From assembly GCF_000647975.1 (NCBI RefSeq), contig NZ_JFKE01000002.1:1-64000 (forward strand): a DNA stretch of 64,000 nucleotides. Direction: 5' to 3'. The first letter of the stretch is position 1. Every line of letters begins with the position of its first letter. Below are positions 23,674 through 32,656 of this stretch, in pieces. This stretch comes from Actibacterium mucosum KCTC 23349. GTDB taxonomy: Bacteria; Pseudomonadota; Alphaproteobacteria; Rhodobacterales; Rhodobacteraceae. The notes beneath the pieces were generated by a model that worked only from the letters and a program-made list of their open reading frames with translations, was not told where the DNA came from and did not search any database. The position numbers and the translations under genes were made by a program.

Positions 23674-24428
23674 GGTTCTCGGCCAATCTGGGCTTTCTTT
23701 GGAATGACCGCCCTTTGCCCGATGCGATCCGTGCGGCCAAGGCTGCCGGATTTGATGCGGTCGAGTGCCATTGGCCGTATGACGTGCCCGCCGCCGATGT
23801 CAGGGCCGCGTTGGACGAGACGGGTTTGCCGATGTTGGGCCTGAACACGGTGCGTGGTGCGCCGGGGGAAAACGGCCTGTCAGCGTTGCCGGGCCGCGAG
23901 GCCGAGGCCAAGGTGGCGATAGACCAGGCCGTGGATTATGCGGTGGCAATCGGCGCAGGTGCGGTTCACGTGATGGCTGGGTTCGCCGACGGCGCATCTG
24001 CCCATGCCGCGTTTCTGGACAATCTGCGTTATGCCACGCAGGCCGCAACACCGCACGGCATCACCATACTGATCGAACCGCTGAACCGCCACGACGCGCC
24101 GGGCTATTTCCTGACCCACACGGATCAGGCGGCGGCGATCATCGCCGAGCTTGCTGCGCCCAACCTGAAACTGATGTTTGACTGCTATCACGTGGGACGG
24201 ACCGAAGGCGACATAGTCACCCGCCTGAATACCTTGTTGCCGCTGGTGGGGCATATTCAGTTCGCGTCGGTCCCCGATCGCGGCGCACCCGATCATGGCG
24301 AGGTGAACTACGCCCATGTTTTCGCGGAAATCGCAGCGTGCGACTGGGCCCATCCGTTGGGTGCCGAGTACAAGCCAGACGGTGCGACAGACGCCACGTT
24401 GGGCTGGTTGAAAGGCGGGCTGGTCTAG
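23670..24428 (+). CDS. otnI: 2-oxo-tetronate isomerase (hydroxypyruvate isomerase family)
   Basis: This 252-residue TIM-barrel protein interconverts 2-oxo- and 3-oxo-tetronate, linking the dehydrogenase to the kinase. Family features are FSANLGFLWND at the start, the ECHWPYD segment near 30, IEPLNRHDAPGYFL near 137 with a metal-binding Glu, and MFDCYHVGRTEGD near 170. The ATG at 23670 overlaps the previous stop; longer in-frame readings would lie inside the aldolase gene. It ends the rightward operon and converges, with a 4-base overlap, on an alpha/beta-hydrolase gene. Confidence 0.92.
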   Translation: MRFSANLGFLWNDRPLPDAIRAAKAAGFDAVECHWPYDVPAADVRAALDETGLPMLGLNTVRGAPGENGLSALPGREAEAKVAIDQAVDYAVAIGAGAVHVMAGFADGASAHAAFLDNLRYATQAATPHGITILIEPLNRHDAPGYFLTHTDQAAAIIAELAAPNLKLMFDCYHVGRTEGDIVTRLNTLLPLVGHIQFASVPDRGAPDHGEVNYAHVFAEIAACDWAHPLGAEYKPDGATDATLGWLKGGLV

Positions 24429-25237
24429 GCTTTCAGGAACTTGGTGATCGCATCGTAGCCGTCGCTGGATTCAAACAAGAACCCATGCGCGCCCGCCACT
24501 GTTTTCAACACGGCGCGCGGCAGCTTGGTCAGCATTTTGTGCTGCGCGGACATGGGCGCCTGCAGGTCGCTTTCCCCTGCAAGGATCAAGGTCGGAACGG
24601 TGATCTGGTCCATGCGGTCATAGCAGTTGTGCAGCTTGCGCGCCGCCAATTGAGCCCGCAGGCCGGTAAATGCGCCCGGCTCGTCTATGAATTGCGTCTG
24701 GGTTTGCGCACGTTTGCGGATCATGTCGGCAGCGCGTTGGGGATCGTCCTGTTCCAGCGCCTTGAACCGGCTGTCTGACGCCAGAAAGCCCTGACGTGCG
24801 CGCTCGTACTTGGGCAGGCCCAACAATTCGTGCACGGGGAAAGAGGACCCGCCGGCGCCACCGGGGGCGGTTGCCGCCAGCACAAGTTTGCTCAGGCGGT
24901 CTGGAAAACGAATGGCATATTCCTGCGCGACCATGCCGCCGAACGAGTATCCGACGACAGCAGGGGCCCGCCACCCCAGATGGTCAACAACCGCCAGCGC
25001 GTCTTGGGCATAACCCTGCATCGAGTAGGGGCCGGGCGGTTTGTCGGATTGCCCCTGACCGCGCTGGTCAAACAGGGCAACTGTAAAATGCTTGGTCAAT
25101 GGTGATTGCAGCGGCGTTGGCGTCAGGCGCAGATCCCACCCGGTGCCGCCAAGAAACAGCAAAGGCGGTCCACTGCCGGCAAGGCCCAGGCGGATCGTGA
25201 TATCACCGCAGGGAACATCGTGCAGGTCAACCGGCAT
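24425..25237 (-). CDS. Alpha/beta-hydrolase, enol-lactonase-like
   Basis: About 270 residues with a typical alpha/beta-hydrolase layout: oxyanion segment LFLGGTGWDLR, nucleophile elbow GYSFGG, Asp in LAGESDLQAP and His in AGAHGFLFE, forming a Ser-Asp-His triad. It resembles 3-oxoadipate enol-lactonases and other carboxylic ester hydrolases; the substrate cannot be read from sequence. The ATG at 25237 overlaps the dienelactone hydrolase stop by 11 bases, so the two hydrolases are co-translated. It is the last gene of the leftward TRAP operon. Confidence 0.85.
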   Translation of the reverse strand: MPVDLHDVPCGDITIRLGLAGSGPPLLFLGGTGWDLRLTPTPLQSPLTKHFTVALFDQRGQGQSDKPPGPYSMQGYAQDALAVVDHLGWRAPAVVGYSFGGMVAQEYAIRFPDRLSKLVLAATAPGGAGGSSFPVHELLGLPKYERARQGFLASDSRFKALEQDDPQRAADMIRKRAQTQTQFIDEPGAFTGLRAQLAARKLHNCYDRMDQITVPTLILAGESDLQAPMSAQHKMLTKLPRAVLKTVAGAHGFLFESSDGYDAITKFLKA

Positions 25238-25949
25238 GGCGGCCAAGGAAGGCAATCACCTGTCGCCAGGCACGTTCCGCGGCCTGGGCGTGATAGGCGT
25301 CGCGGTGGTCGTTGAAAAAGGCGTGCTCGGTGCCCTCGTACACTTCGATCAGCGCATTGGAGTTCCCGGCCAGATCGGCGCGCATACGTGCGATATCGGC
25401 ATCGGGGATCAGGTCGTCGACCTCGGCAAAGGCACCAAGGTACGGGCATTCGATCAGACGGGTGATTTCGATCGGAAGAAATGGCTTGGTCTCCATGCGC
25501 GGGAAATTCACCCGGCCATAGAAGTTGATCGCCCCCGCAAGGCGCGGGTCGCAGGCGGCAAGGTTATGCGCGAAACGCCCGCCCATGCAGAACCCCCATG
25601 CAAATACCGCACCGGCGTCGAACCCGGCATCACCGCGCAAGAGCCAATCAAGTGTATGGCGGCTGTCCAGGGTTGCACGGATATCGTCGAACCCCTGGAA
25701 CGTGTCCGACCACTTTTCGACCGGGTCGGTGGGCACCGGCGGGCGCGCACCGCGGAACAGGTCAATGGCGACGGCGGCATAGCCCGCGTCGGCCAGACGC
25801 TCGGCCACCTCTTGCATATGCGCCGTCATCCCCCACAGTTCGACCTGCATGATCACGGCACCCTTCACCGATCCGTCCGGGCGCGCGAGAAAACCATCCA
25901 TCTGACCGCCTGTGGCCGGGATTTTCACGTTGGGTGTGAGATATGTCAT
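25227..25949 (-). CDS. Dienelactone hydrolase family protein
   Basis: A 240-residue cytoplasmic hydrolase with the cysteine nucleophile in GFCMGG, an acid in FAEVDDLIPD and the His in GTEHAFFND, the Cys-Asp-His triad of carboxymethylenebutenolidases. No signal peptide is present. It begins 7 bases after the large TRAP subunit gene and overlaps the next hydrolase. Together the genes suggest uptake of an organic acid that is then opened from a lactone or ester form; the actual substrate is unknown. Confidence 0.88.
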   Translation of the reverse strand: MTYLTPNVKIPATGGQMDGFLARPDGSVKGAVIMQVELWGMTAHMQEVAERLADAGYAAVAIDLFRGARPPVPTDPVEKWSDTFQGFDDIRATLDSRHTLDWLLRGDAGFDAGAVFAWGFCMGGRFAHNLAACDPRLAGAINFYGRVNFPRMETKPFLPIEITRLIECPYLGAFAEVDDLIPDADIARMRADLAGNSNALIEVYEGTEHAFFNDHRDAYHAQAAERAWRQVIAFLGRHAG

Positions 25950-25956
25950 GGAACCT

Positions 25957-27540
25957 CTAGCGATAGATGACCGATGGCAGCCACGTGGCCAGCGCGGGAA
26001 AGCTGAAGACCAATATGAAAGCCGCGATTTGGATGGCGATGAAGGGCAGCACGCCGCGATAGATATCGATGGTTTTCACCTCGGGTGGGGCAACGCCGCG
26101 CAGATAGAACAGGGCAAAACCGAAAGGTGGTGTCAGGAACGATGTCTGCAGGTTCATCGCGATCAGGACGCCGAACCAGACCGGGTTGATGTCCGATTGC
26201 AGGATCACCGGCGCCACGATGGGCATGATGATGAAAACGATCTCGATGAAATCCAGGAAGAAGCCCAGTACAAAGACCAGCAGGGACACCGCGATCAGCG
26301 CGCCATAAGTGCCACCGGGAATTTGCTCCATCGCGTGGGTGACCACCTCGTCACCGCCAAAGCTGCGGAAGATCAGCGAAAAGATCGTGGCACCGATCAG
26401 GATCGCGAATGCCAGGGTTGAGACACGCATGGTGTTCATCACGATCTGGTCCAGAAACTTTGCGCGCAGCAGCACAAGCAGCGAGGCGATGATCCCCAGT
26501 GCCAGAACTGTGCTGGCGGCCAGCGCCAGAACGAAGCAGATGATGTTCCACGTGGTGACGACCTCTACGGTCATGCGCAGGTCGGCAACGCTGCGCAGCA
26601 GCGGAAGGGTAAAGGCGGCAACGATGCTGACCCCGATAAGCAGGCGGATGACCGGCCTGCCTTGATCCGCGGACAGGCGCAACCCGGCCAGCAACAGGGC
26701 GCCGGTCGCACCCACACCTGCGGCTTCGGTTGGGGTGGCGATGCCGGCAAGGATCGACCCCAGAACCGCGATGATCAGCGTGATGGGCGGGATCAGGGCA
26801 AACATGATCTGCCCGGCGGTGATAATGTCGTCATCGTCGTCTTTGACAGGTGGGCAGTCCTGCGGGCGCAGAAGGCCGATGACAAATTGATACAGCATGT
26901 AAAGGCAGGCCAACCCGATCCCCGGGATCATGGCCCCGGCAAAAAGGTCGCCGACTGACACGGGATCAGGCGAGAAATTCCCGATCTCGCGTTGCGCTTC
27001 CATATAGGCGCCCGACAGCTGGTCGCCCAGAAATACAAGCACGATGGAGGGTGGGATGATCTGACCCAGCGTCCCGGCCGCACAGATGGAGCCCGACGCC
27101 AAGGAGGGGCTGTACCCCTGTTTCAACATTGTTGGCAGGCTGAGAAGGCCCATGGCCACAACCGTTGCGCCGACAATGCCGGTGGAGGCCGCCAGCAGCG
27201 CGCCCACCAACGTGACCGAGATGCCCAAACCCGCGGGCAGACGTTTGGCGACCCGGCCCATATTGGTCAGCAGATCCTCGGCGACCCGGCTGCGCTCCAT
27301 GATGACGCCCATCAGGATGAACAGCGGCACGGCGGTCAGCACCTCGTTGAACATGGCTGTGCCGAAAATCCGCGAGGGGACGGCGGCGAAGGTGGAAAAG
27401 TCGAATAGACCAAAGAATTGCGCGACAAAGGCCATCCAGATCCCTGCGCCGCCCAAGGCAAAGGCCACCGGGATGCCCCCCAGTACCGTGCCAAAGGCGG
27501 CGAGGAACAGAAAGCTGACCAGAAGAACTTCAGACGACAT
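25957..27540 (-). CDS. dctM: TRAP transporter large permease (DctM), long variant
   Basis: A 527-residue inner-membrane protein with about 13-14 predicted hydrophobic helices and the DctM landmarks GLLSLPTML, AGTLGQIIPPSI and FFLDFIEIVFIIMPIV. It is about 100 residues longer than standard DctM. The extra hydrophobic stretch in the middle (around residues 300-400) is typical of the variant paired with keto-acid-type binding proteins. The ATG at 27540 overlaps the small subunit gene by 11 bases. The start is chosen by this overlap and the membrane-like N-terminus MSSEVLLVSFLFLAAF. Confidence 0.92.
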   Translation of the reverse strand: MSSEVLLVSFLFLAAFGTVLGGIPVAFALGGAGIWMAFVAQFFGLFDFSTFAAVPSRIFGTAMFNEVLTAVPLFILMGVIMERSRVAEDLLTNMGRVAKRLPAGLGISVTLVGALLAASTGIVGATVVAMGLLSLPTMLKQGYSPSLASGSICAAGTLGQIIPPSIVLVFLGDQLSGAYMEAQREIGNFSPDPVSVGDLFAGAMIPGIGLACLYMLYQFVIGLLRPQDCPPVKDDDDDIITAGQIMFALIPPITLIIAVLGSILAGIATPTEAAGVGATGALLLAGLRLSADQGRPVIRLLIGVSIVAAFTLPLLRSVADLRMTVEVVTTWNIICFVLALAASTVLALGIIASLLVLLRAKFLDQIVMNTMRVSTLAFAILIGATIFSLIFRSFGGDEVVTHAMEQIPGGTYGALIAVSLLVFVLGFFLDFIEIVFIIMPIVAPVILQSDINPVWFGVLIAMNLQTSFLTPPFGFALFYLRGVAPPEVKTIDIYRGVLPFIAIQIAAFILVFSFPALATWLPSVIYR

Positions 27541-28039
27541 CGGTGTTTTCACCCCAGTTTTTACCGCCAAAGATACGGGCCAGCGTGGCAATGACCTGCA
27601 GCGCGATCGAGGCCGCAAAAATCAGGATTGCCGATTTCAGTAGATATACAGCGGGCAGCCCGCCCGCCTGACGTGAGCCCTCGAGTGTTGACCACGACCG
27701 GGCAACGTAAGGATAGGCGTACCAAAGGATCAGAAGGGCGACGGGCAGCGCAAAAAAGGCCAGACCGACGATGTCGATCATTCGCCGCGTGCGGGCCTTG
27801 ACCGCCCCGTAAAAGACGTCGACCCGCACATGGGCGTTTTCCTGCAGTACAAAGGCCGAACCCAGAAGGAAGATCAGCGCGTGGCCATAAACCACGGTTT
27901 CCTGAACCGAAATGATGCCATAGCTGAATACATAGCGCGCAACGACCGAAAAGACCTGCGCCAGCATCATCACCAACGCGCAATAGGCCGCAATGCGCCC
28001 CAGAACACGGTTCACCTGTTCGATGGTCCGAATGACCAT
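27530..28039 (-). CDS. dctQ: TRAP transporter small permease (DctQ)
   Basis: A 169-residue protein with four hydrophobic helices. The family segment RYVFSYGIISVQETVVYGHALIFLLGSAFVLQEN near residues 32-65 is typical of DctQ, which couples the binding protein to the large permease. It starts with an ATG after GGGAGGGAGCGA and overlaps the large permease gene. Its distance of 57 bases from the binding-protein gene fits higher expression of the latter. Confidence 0.92.
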   Translation of the reverse strand: MVIRTIEQVNRVLGRIAAYCALVMMLAQVFSVVARYVFSYGIISVQETVVYGHALIFLLGSAFVLQENAHVRVDVFYGAVKARTRRMIDIVGLAFFALPVALLILWYAYPYVARSWSTLEGSRQAGGLPAVYLLKSAILIFAASIALQVIATLARIFGGKNWGENTDVV

Positions 28040-28095
28040 TCGCTCCCTCCCTTGGTATTGGGTGTGGGAAGGGGGGTGCCCCTCCCCAACCAGTT

Positions 28096-29190
28096 TTAGC
28101 CAGCGGCGCGGGCCAGCGACCGTGCGCGCAGATAGGCCTGCTCGGATTGCTCGGTCCAGCCTGCGGCCTCGTCGAGGAACGCCATATAGCTGGCGGCAAC
28201 CTTGCCGGTCATCGGATCGGCGGCGGCCGCTTCGTCCAGTACCTTCTTAGTCGCTTTGCCCAGTTCGATCATCACTTCATCCGGGAACGAGCGCAGCTCT
28301 ACCCCGTGTTCTTTCAGAAGGATGTCCAGCGACCGCGAGTGGTTGGCGATGAAATCTGCAGGGTTCATCACGTTTTCCTGCGCTGCAGCCAACTTGATGA
28401 TCTGTTGATCGGCGGCGGACATGTCGTTCCACAGGTCAAGGTTCACGCCCAGGCTTTCGGCCGAAGTTGGTTCCTGGAAGCCGGGGTTGTAGAAATACTT
28501 GGCCGCCTTGTAGAAGCCAAAGCCCAGATCGATCCACGGGCCGGCCATCTCGCCGGCGTCAATTGCACCCGATTGCAGCGCCGAGAAGATCTCGCCACCC
28601 GGCAGGGTCACGGCGGTACCGCCAACCTCGTCAATCACCTTGCCGCCGAAACCGGGGATGCGCATTTTCAGGCCCTTCAGGTCATCAACCGAGTTGATTT
28701 CCTTGTTGAACCAGCCGCCTGCCTGCGCCGACGAATTGCCTGCCATGAAAGCGATGACACCGAACGACGCCGACACTTCTTCCCACAATTCTTGCCCGCC
28801 ACGGTGATAGATCCAGGCGTTGTGTTCGGCCGTGGTCATGCCAAAGGGTACACCGGCAAAGAAGTTGAAAGCAGTTGATTTGCCCTGCCAGTAGTATTCG
28901 GCAGCGTGATACAGGTCAGCCGCGCCCGAGGCGACGGCGTCGAAGGCCTCGAACGGCGGGACAAGTTCACCCGCGCCGAACACCTGAACCGTCAGGCGGC
29001 CATCCGAGGCGGCGGTGATCGCGTCACCAATCCGCTGCGAAGCAACGCCCAGGCCGGGGAATTTCTTGGGCCAGCCGGTGGCCATTTTCAGTGTGCGTTT
29101 GCCTTGTGCGTAGACCGGCGCGGCAAGTGTGGCTGCACCCCCTGCGGCGGTTGCGGTCAGGAAAGCGCGGCGGCTTGTCTTCGATGTCAT
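28096..29190 (-). CDS. dctP: TRAP substrate-binding protein, keto-acid (TakP-like) type
   Basis: This 364-residue periplasmic protein has a twin-arginine-like signal (SRRAFLTATAAGG) and cleavage near VYA. The mature part carries GWPKKFPGLG, RIPGFGGKVIDEVGG with the conserved Arg, and GEMAGPWIDLGFGFYKAAKYFY. The last matches the TakP group, whose members bind 2-oxo acids, lactate or related acids as dimers. It follows a strong GGGAGGATACC site and is the second gene of the leftward operon after the TauE-like gene. The ligand is not predictable beyond a small organic acid. Confidence 0.9.
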   Translation of the reverse strand: MTSKTSRRAFLTATAAGGAATLAAPVYAQGKRTLKMATGWPKKFPGLGVASQRIGDAITAASDGRLTVQVFGAGELVPPFEAFDAVASGAADLYHAAEYYWQGKSTAFNFFAGVPFGMTTAEHNAWIYHRGGQELWEEVSASFGVIAFMAGNSSAQAGGWFNKEINSVDDLKGLKMRIPGFGGKVIDEVGGTAVTLPGGEIFSALQSGAIDAGEMAGPWIDLGFGFYKAAKYFYNPGFQEPTSAESLGVNLDLWNDMSAADQQIIKLAAAQENVMNPADFIANHSRSLDILLKEHGVELRSFPDEVMIELGKATKKVLDEAAAADPMTGKVAASYMAFLDEAAGWTEQSEQAYLRARSLARAAG

Positions 29191-29269
29191 CTTGGTATCC
29201 TCCCTTAAAATGACAGCATTGCGATTACGTCGTTATTTGGGGCGTTCGCCCGTATTCTCTTGGTGCCCG

Positions 29270-30106
29270 TCACGCGCTTGCGGCCATGAACACTGACCAC
29301 AGCATCTTGATGGCGGTCAGGAACAGGAACAGGGCAAAAACCAGTTTCAAACGCTTTGGGTTCAGGCTGTGTGCCAGCTTTGACCCCAGCGGAGCGGTCA
29401 GGACACTGACCGAAAAAATCAAGACAGCGGCCGGAACGCTGACAAATCCCAGCGAATAGGGCGGGCGATCGGCGACGCCAAGGCCGGACCAAATGAACCC
29501 GCATACGGCCGGAACGGCGATCACCAGCCCAAAGGCCGAGGCAGTGCCCACAGCGCGGTGCACCGGAAACGAAAACGCGCTGAGGACCGGGACCGACAGC
29601 GTACCGCCGCCAATGCCCATCAGCGCCGAAAAACCGCCAATGCTGAACGGGATCGCGCCCTTGCCAACGGGGCCGCCGGGCACGGACTGCCCGATCACCA
29701 GCGTCTTTGGCGTGGCCATGTTGATCGACACCAACAACGCGATGATGCCGAAGATCAGGGTCAGGTGGCTGGAATCCAGAACCTTGGAAAGAATGCCGCC
29801 GGTCAACGCGCCCAGGAAAATCAGGGGGGCCCATGATTTCAGCATGTCCACGTCGATGGCGCCGCGCTTGTGATGCGAGCGGGCCGAGGAGATCGAAGTG
29901 GGGATGATCGTGCAAAGCGACGTGCCGACGGCAAGGTGCATGGCCACGGCCGGGGAAACGTTCAGAAGGTCAAACAGCCAAAACAGGACCGGCACGATAA
30001 CGATGCCGCCACCTACGCCCAGCAATCCCGCCAAAACACCGGCAATACCGCCGGTGATCAATAGCCCGACAGCCAGCGCCACCAATAACTGAATCTCGTA
30101 TTCCAT
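29270..30106 (-). CDS. TauE/SafE (TSUP) family anion transporter
   Basis: A 278-residue inner-membrane protein of about eight helices with two repeated halves, each starting with a glycine-rich stretch (GGIAGVLAGLLGVGGGIVIVP; GGFSALMGIGGGTLSVP), diagnostic of TSUP proteins. Members export sulfite or sulfoacetate, or move other organic acids. The ATG at 30106 follows AAAGGACGGGCG; a longer reading would reach into the operator region. It is first in the TRAP operon and divergent from a LacI gene. With a keto-acid TRAP system it could export a product or sulfite from a sulfonate, but no sulfonate lyase is nearby. Confidence 0.88.
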   Translation of the reverse strand: MEYEIQLLVALAVGLLITGGIAGVLAGLLGVGGGIVIVPVLFWLFDLLNVSPAVAMHLAVGTSLCTIIPTSISSARSHHKRGAIDVDMLKSWAPLIFLGALTGGILSKVLDSSHLTLIFGIIALLVSINMATPKTLVIGQSVPGGPVGKGAIPFSIGGFSALMGIGGGTLSVPVLSAFSFPVHRAVGTASAFGLVIAVPAVCGFIWSGLGVADRPPYSLGFVSVPAAVLIFSVSVLTAPLGSKLAHSLNPKRLKLVFALFLFLTAIKMLWSVFMAASA

Positions 30107-30150
30107 CGCCCGTCCTTTTGGTCGTCTCAATTTTTTCATAGCAGAAATGA

Positions 30151-30158
30151 ATACGTAT
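30151..30158. promoter_or_regulatory. Short palindrome ATACGTAT in the divergent LacI/TRAP promoter region
   Basis: An 8-bp perfect palindrome with a central CG lies in the 106-base gap between the TauE-like gene and its divergent LacI-type regulator. The surrounding sequence is AT-rich. It is a candidate operator for that regulator, short compared with the other palindromes in the window. Confidence 0.35.
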
Positions 30159-30212
30159 ACAATAGTAATTTTCTTTTTCCAAAAGGCTCGAACTTGTCTA
30201 TATGTTCACTCT

Positions 30213-31229
30213 ATGAATACGAAAACAAAGCGACTTAGCAGTACGGACATCGCTCGGCTTGCGGGGGTCTCGCAGGCGACGGTGTCGCGGGTTTTGTCGG
30301 GTGTGGACGGGGTGAAGCCGGCCACGCGCGAAAAGGTAATGGCCGTTGTAAAACAGCAAGGTTACCGGCCAAACGCCTTTGCGCAGGCGATGCGTACCAG
30401 CCTGTCTTCGACGGTTGGCGTGGCCGTCTCGCGAATCACCAATCCGATTGTGCCCGAAATCCTGGAGGAACTTTCGCGCCAGTTTGCGGCCAACAATCGC
30501 CGCGTTGTCGTCTGGAATACCGATGAAAGCGGCGAGGAGAGCCTGATTGGCTCGGTCGAATCGGGCATGGTTGACGGGGTGGTGTTTACGGCTGCCAGCC
30601 ATCAGACCCGCGCCGTTCAGGCGGCGTTGGACGCGCAGATTCCGATTGTATCGATCAACCGCACAGTCGACGGTGTCGACTATGATCAGGTGGTTTCGAC
30701 CAACGAGCGCGGCGGCGAAGAGGTTGCCAATTATTTTGTGAAATGCGGCAAGACCCGGGTCGCCTTCGTGAATGGATCGTTGGACAGAACGACGCTTGTC
30801 GACCGCGAGGCCGGGTTCCGCAAGGGGTTGGAAAAGGCGGGATTGTCGCTGTTGCCCGAGTTCTATTTCCAACGGGCCTTTCAAGAGAACGTGTTCCGGC
30901 AGCTGGGAATGGATATCGGCTCGTCCGAGAACCGGCCGCAGGCAATTGCCTGCGGGAATGATCTGATTGCCATCCAGGTCTTGAACGGGTTGAAGGCCGT
31001 GGGGTGCCGCGTGCCCGAGGATATCTGGGTGGTCGGTTTCGACGGGATTGAGATGTCGGGCTGGGATATCGTTGACCTGACAACGGTGCAGCAACCGATC
31101 GAGTTGATGGCGAAGGATGCCGCGACGATGTTGATGGACCGCATTGCCGGGCGGCGCGGCCAAACCGAAACGCGGCGCTATCGGTCTGAATTGGTGATCC
31201 GGGGCAGTACGGGAAACCAGCGCGTCTGA
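30213..31229 (+). CDS. LacI-family transcriptional regulator
   Basis: A 338-residue repressor with an N-terminal helix-turn-helix (DIARLAGVSQATVSRVLSG, residues 10-28), the hinge helix region near 55-60, and a periplasmic-binding-protein-like sensor domain (VGVAVSRITNP..., GFDGIEMSGWD near 295, LTTVQQPIELM). The ATG at 30213 precedes the HTH by the usual few residues; a longer frame covers the promoter. It is divergent from the TauE-DctPQM-hydrolase operon and most likely controls it in response to the imported acid or a product. Confidence 0.92.
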   Translation: MNTKTKRLSSTDIARLAGVSQATVSRVLSGVDGVKPATREKVMAVVKQQGYRPNAFAQAMRTSLSSTVGVAVSRITNPIVPEILEELSRQFAANNRRVVVWNTDESGEESLIGSVESGMVDGVVFTAASHQTRAVQAALDAQIPIVSINRTVDGVDYDQVVSTNERGGEEVANYFVKCGKTRVAFVNGSLDRTTLVDREAGFRKGLEKAGLSLLPEFYFQRAFQENVFRQLGMDIGSSENRPQAIACGNDLIAIQVLNGLKAVGCRVPEDIWVVGFDGIEMSGWDIVDLTTVQQPIELMAKDAATMLMDRIAGRRGQTETRRYRSELVIRGSTGNQRV

Positions 31230-31245
31230 CCTCGCATCGTTGTTG

Positions 31246-31578
31246 TCACCGGCGCAGCTCGCGCGTTTCCGTGACGTGGTGGTGGATTGTACAGGTCGCA
31301 AACTCAGCAAAGATCGCATCGGTCACCTGCTGGGCCGCCTTGCGTTGGGGCGCTTGTGTGGCGACATCAACCGACGCCAGATCGGGGTAGGTGGTCACCA
31401 GAAACATCACGATACCCGGCGCCCCCGGATCGCGCCGGCGCGCAAAGCTGACTGCGGCCGAGTTCAATCCCGGCAATTTGCGAACCGCTGGCAAAAGCCG
31501 CTGCAGGACTGCGGCCTCGAAATTGTGCCGTTGGTCGTCGGAGATCTCGCCTTCGAAAATGGCGTATCGGGTGATCAT
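31246..31578 (-). CDS. Small EthD/ABM-like protein of unknown function
   Basis: About 110 residues, MITRYAIFEGEISDDQRHNF at the start, with alternating strands and helices like the dimeric alpha/beta-barrel (ferredoxin-like) proteins of the EthD/ABM group. No catalytic residue stands out. It lies downstream of the TRAP binding-protein gene on the same strand (83 bases apart), so it may belong to that operon. It converges on the LacI gene with 16 bases between stops. A longer in-frame start at 31656 lacks a ribosome site. Confidence 0.55.
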   Translation of the reverse strand: MITRYAIFEGEISDDQRHNFEAAVLQRLLPAVRKLPGLNSAAVSFARRRDPGAPGIVMFLVTTYPDLASVDVATQAPQRKAAQQVTDAIFAEFATCTIHHHVTETRELRR

Positions 31579-31661
31579 GTGCGGTGCCCGTGAAACAGCC
31601 CCGTTCAGGGGCGAGGGGTTCAGGCACAGTGGTGCGCCTGAACCGTTGACTTGCAAGCCGA

Positions 31662-32636
31662 TCAGTTGGCCGATGCTTCCAGGATGTCGTTGATCAGGCC
31701 ATCACCATGCGTGGCGATAAAGCCGTCCCATGCAGGGCGCACGGCCGCCTGGAAAGCGGCTCCATCGACGTCATCATTGATCTCGAGCGACTCGCTGAGG
31801 GTGGCCAGCATGGCCTCTTCGCCCTCGATGGCCAGGTTGCGCTGAAAGGCCACCGATTCCGCGGCCACTTCCATCAACACGGCCTGGGTTTCAGCGGACA
31901 GTTTGTCGAACTTGGCCTTGTTCATCACCCAGCCCAACGGAGAGTAGGCGTGGCGGGTCAGGGACAGGTAATCCTGAACCTCGTAGAAACGGAACGACAG
32001 GGTGACAGGGATCGGGTGATCCTGTGCATTCACAACACCGGTTTCCAACGAGGTGTACAGTTCGTTGACGTCCAGCTGGATCGGGTTTGCACCCAGCGCC
32101 TGGAACATATCCGACAGTGCCTGCGAGTTGTTCACGCGCATCTGCAGGCCTTCAACGTCGGCAGGAACACGGATCGGACCTTCGTTGTTGGTCATATTGC
32201 GGAACCCGTTTTCCGGGTAGCCCAGCAGGATCAGGCCAAACTGTTCCAGATCGGCGCCAACGGTCTGGCCGACATTGCCGTCCAGCACCTTATAGGCGGT
32301 CTCGCGGGTGGGGAACATGAAGGGCAAGGTGAAGGCCGCGGCCTCGGGGATCAGGCCGGTGAAGTTGTTCAGGCCGGCAATGGTGATGTCGATCGTGCCG
32401 GAGCGCGCGCCGTCGATGGCCTGAGCGTCCGAACCCAGCTGCCCACCGGGGAAGATTTGCACCGACAGATCGCCATTGGTGCGTTCCGCCAGTTTGTCGG
32501 CAAAGAACTCGGCCATCTGATGCTGAATGTCAGCCTCGGGCGTGGGGTGCGCAAAGCGCAGCTTGGTCTCGGCGACCGCTGGCGCAGCCAGCACGGCAGC
32601 CGCGCAAAGCGCTGCAAAAGTGGTTTTAATGGTCAT
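31662..32636 (-). CDS. dctP: TRAP substrate-binding protein (DctP family, sugar-acid type)
   Basis: A 324-residue periplasmic protein with a Sec signal peptide (cleavage after AVA near residue 22). It shows the DctP hallmarks: FAHPTPEADIQHQMAEFFADKL, FPGGQLGSDAQAIDGARSGTID, and RNMTNNEGPIRVPADVEGLQMRV with the ligand-carboxylate-binding Arg. The pattern is that of DctP proteins for acidic sugars and dicarboxylates. The start follows AGGGAGGATCTACC. It lies 20 bases after the large permease gene in an operon controlled by a GntR-like LacI protein, which would fit a sugar acid. Confidence 0.92.
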   Translation of the reverse strand: MTIKTTFAALCAAAVLAAPAVAETKLRFAHPTPEADIQHQMAEFFADKLAERTNGDLSVQIFPGGQLGSDAQAIDGARSGTIDITIAGLNNFTGLIPEAAAFTLPFMFPTRETAYKVLDGNVGQTVGADLEQFGLILLGYPENGFRNMTNNEGPIRVPADVEGLQMRVNNSQALSDMFQALGANPIQLDVNELYTSLETGVVNAQDHPIPVTLSFRFYEVQDYLSLTRHAYSPLGWVMNKAKFDKLSAETQAVLMEVAAESVAFQRNLAIEGEEAMLATLSESLEINDDVDGAAFQAAVRPAWDGFIATHGDGLINDILEASAN

Positions 32637-32656
32637 GGTAGATCCTCCCTAAGGGT

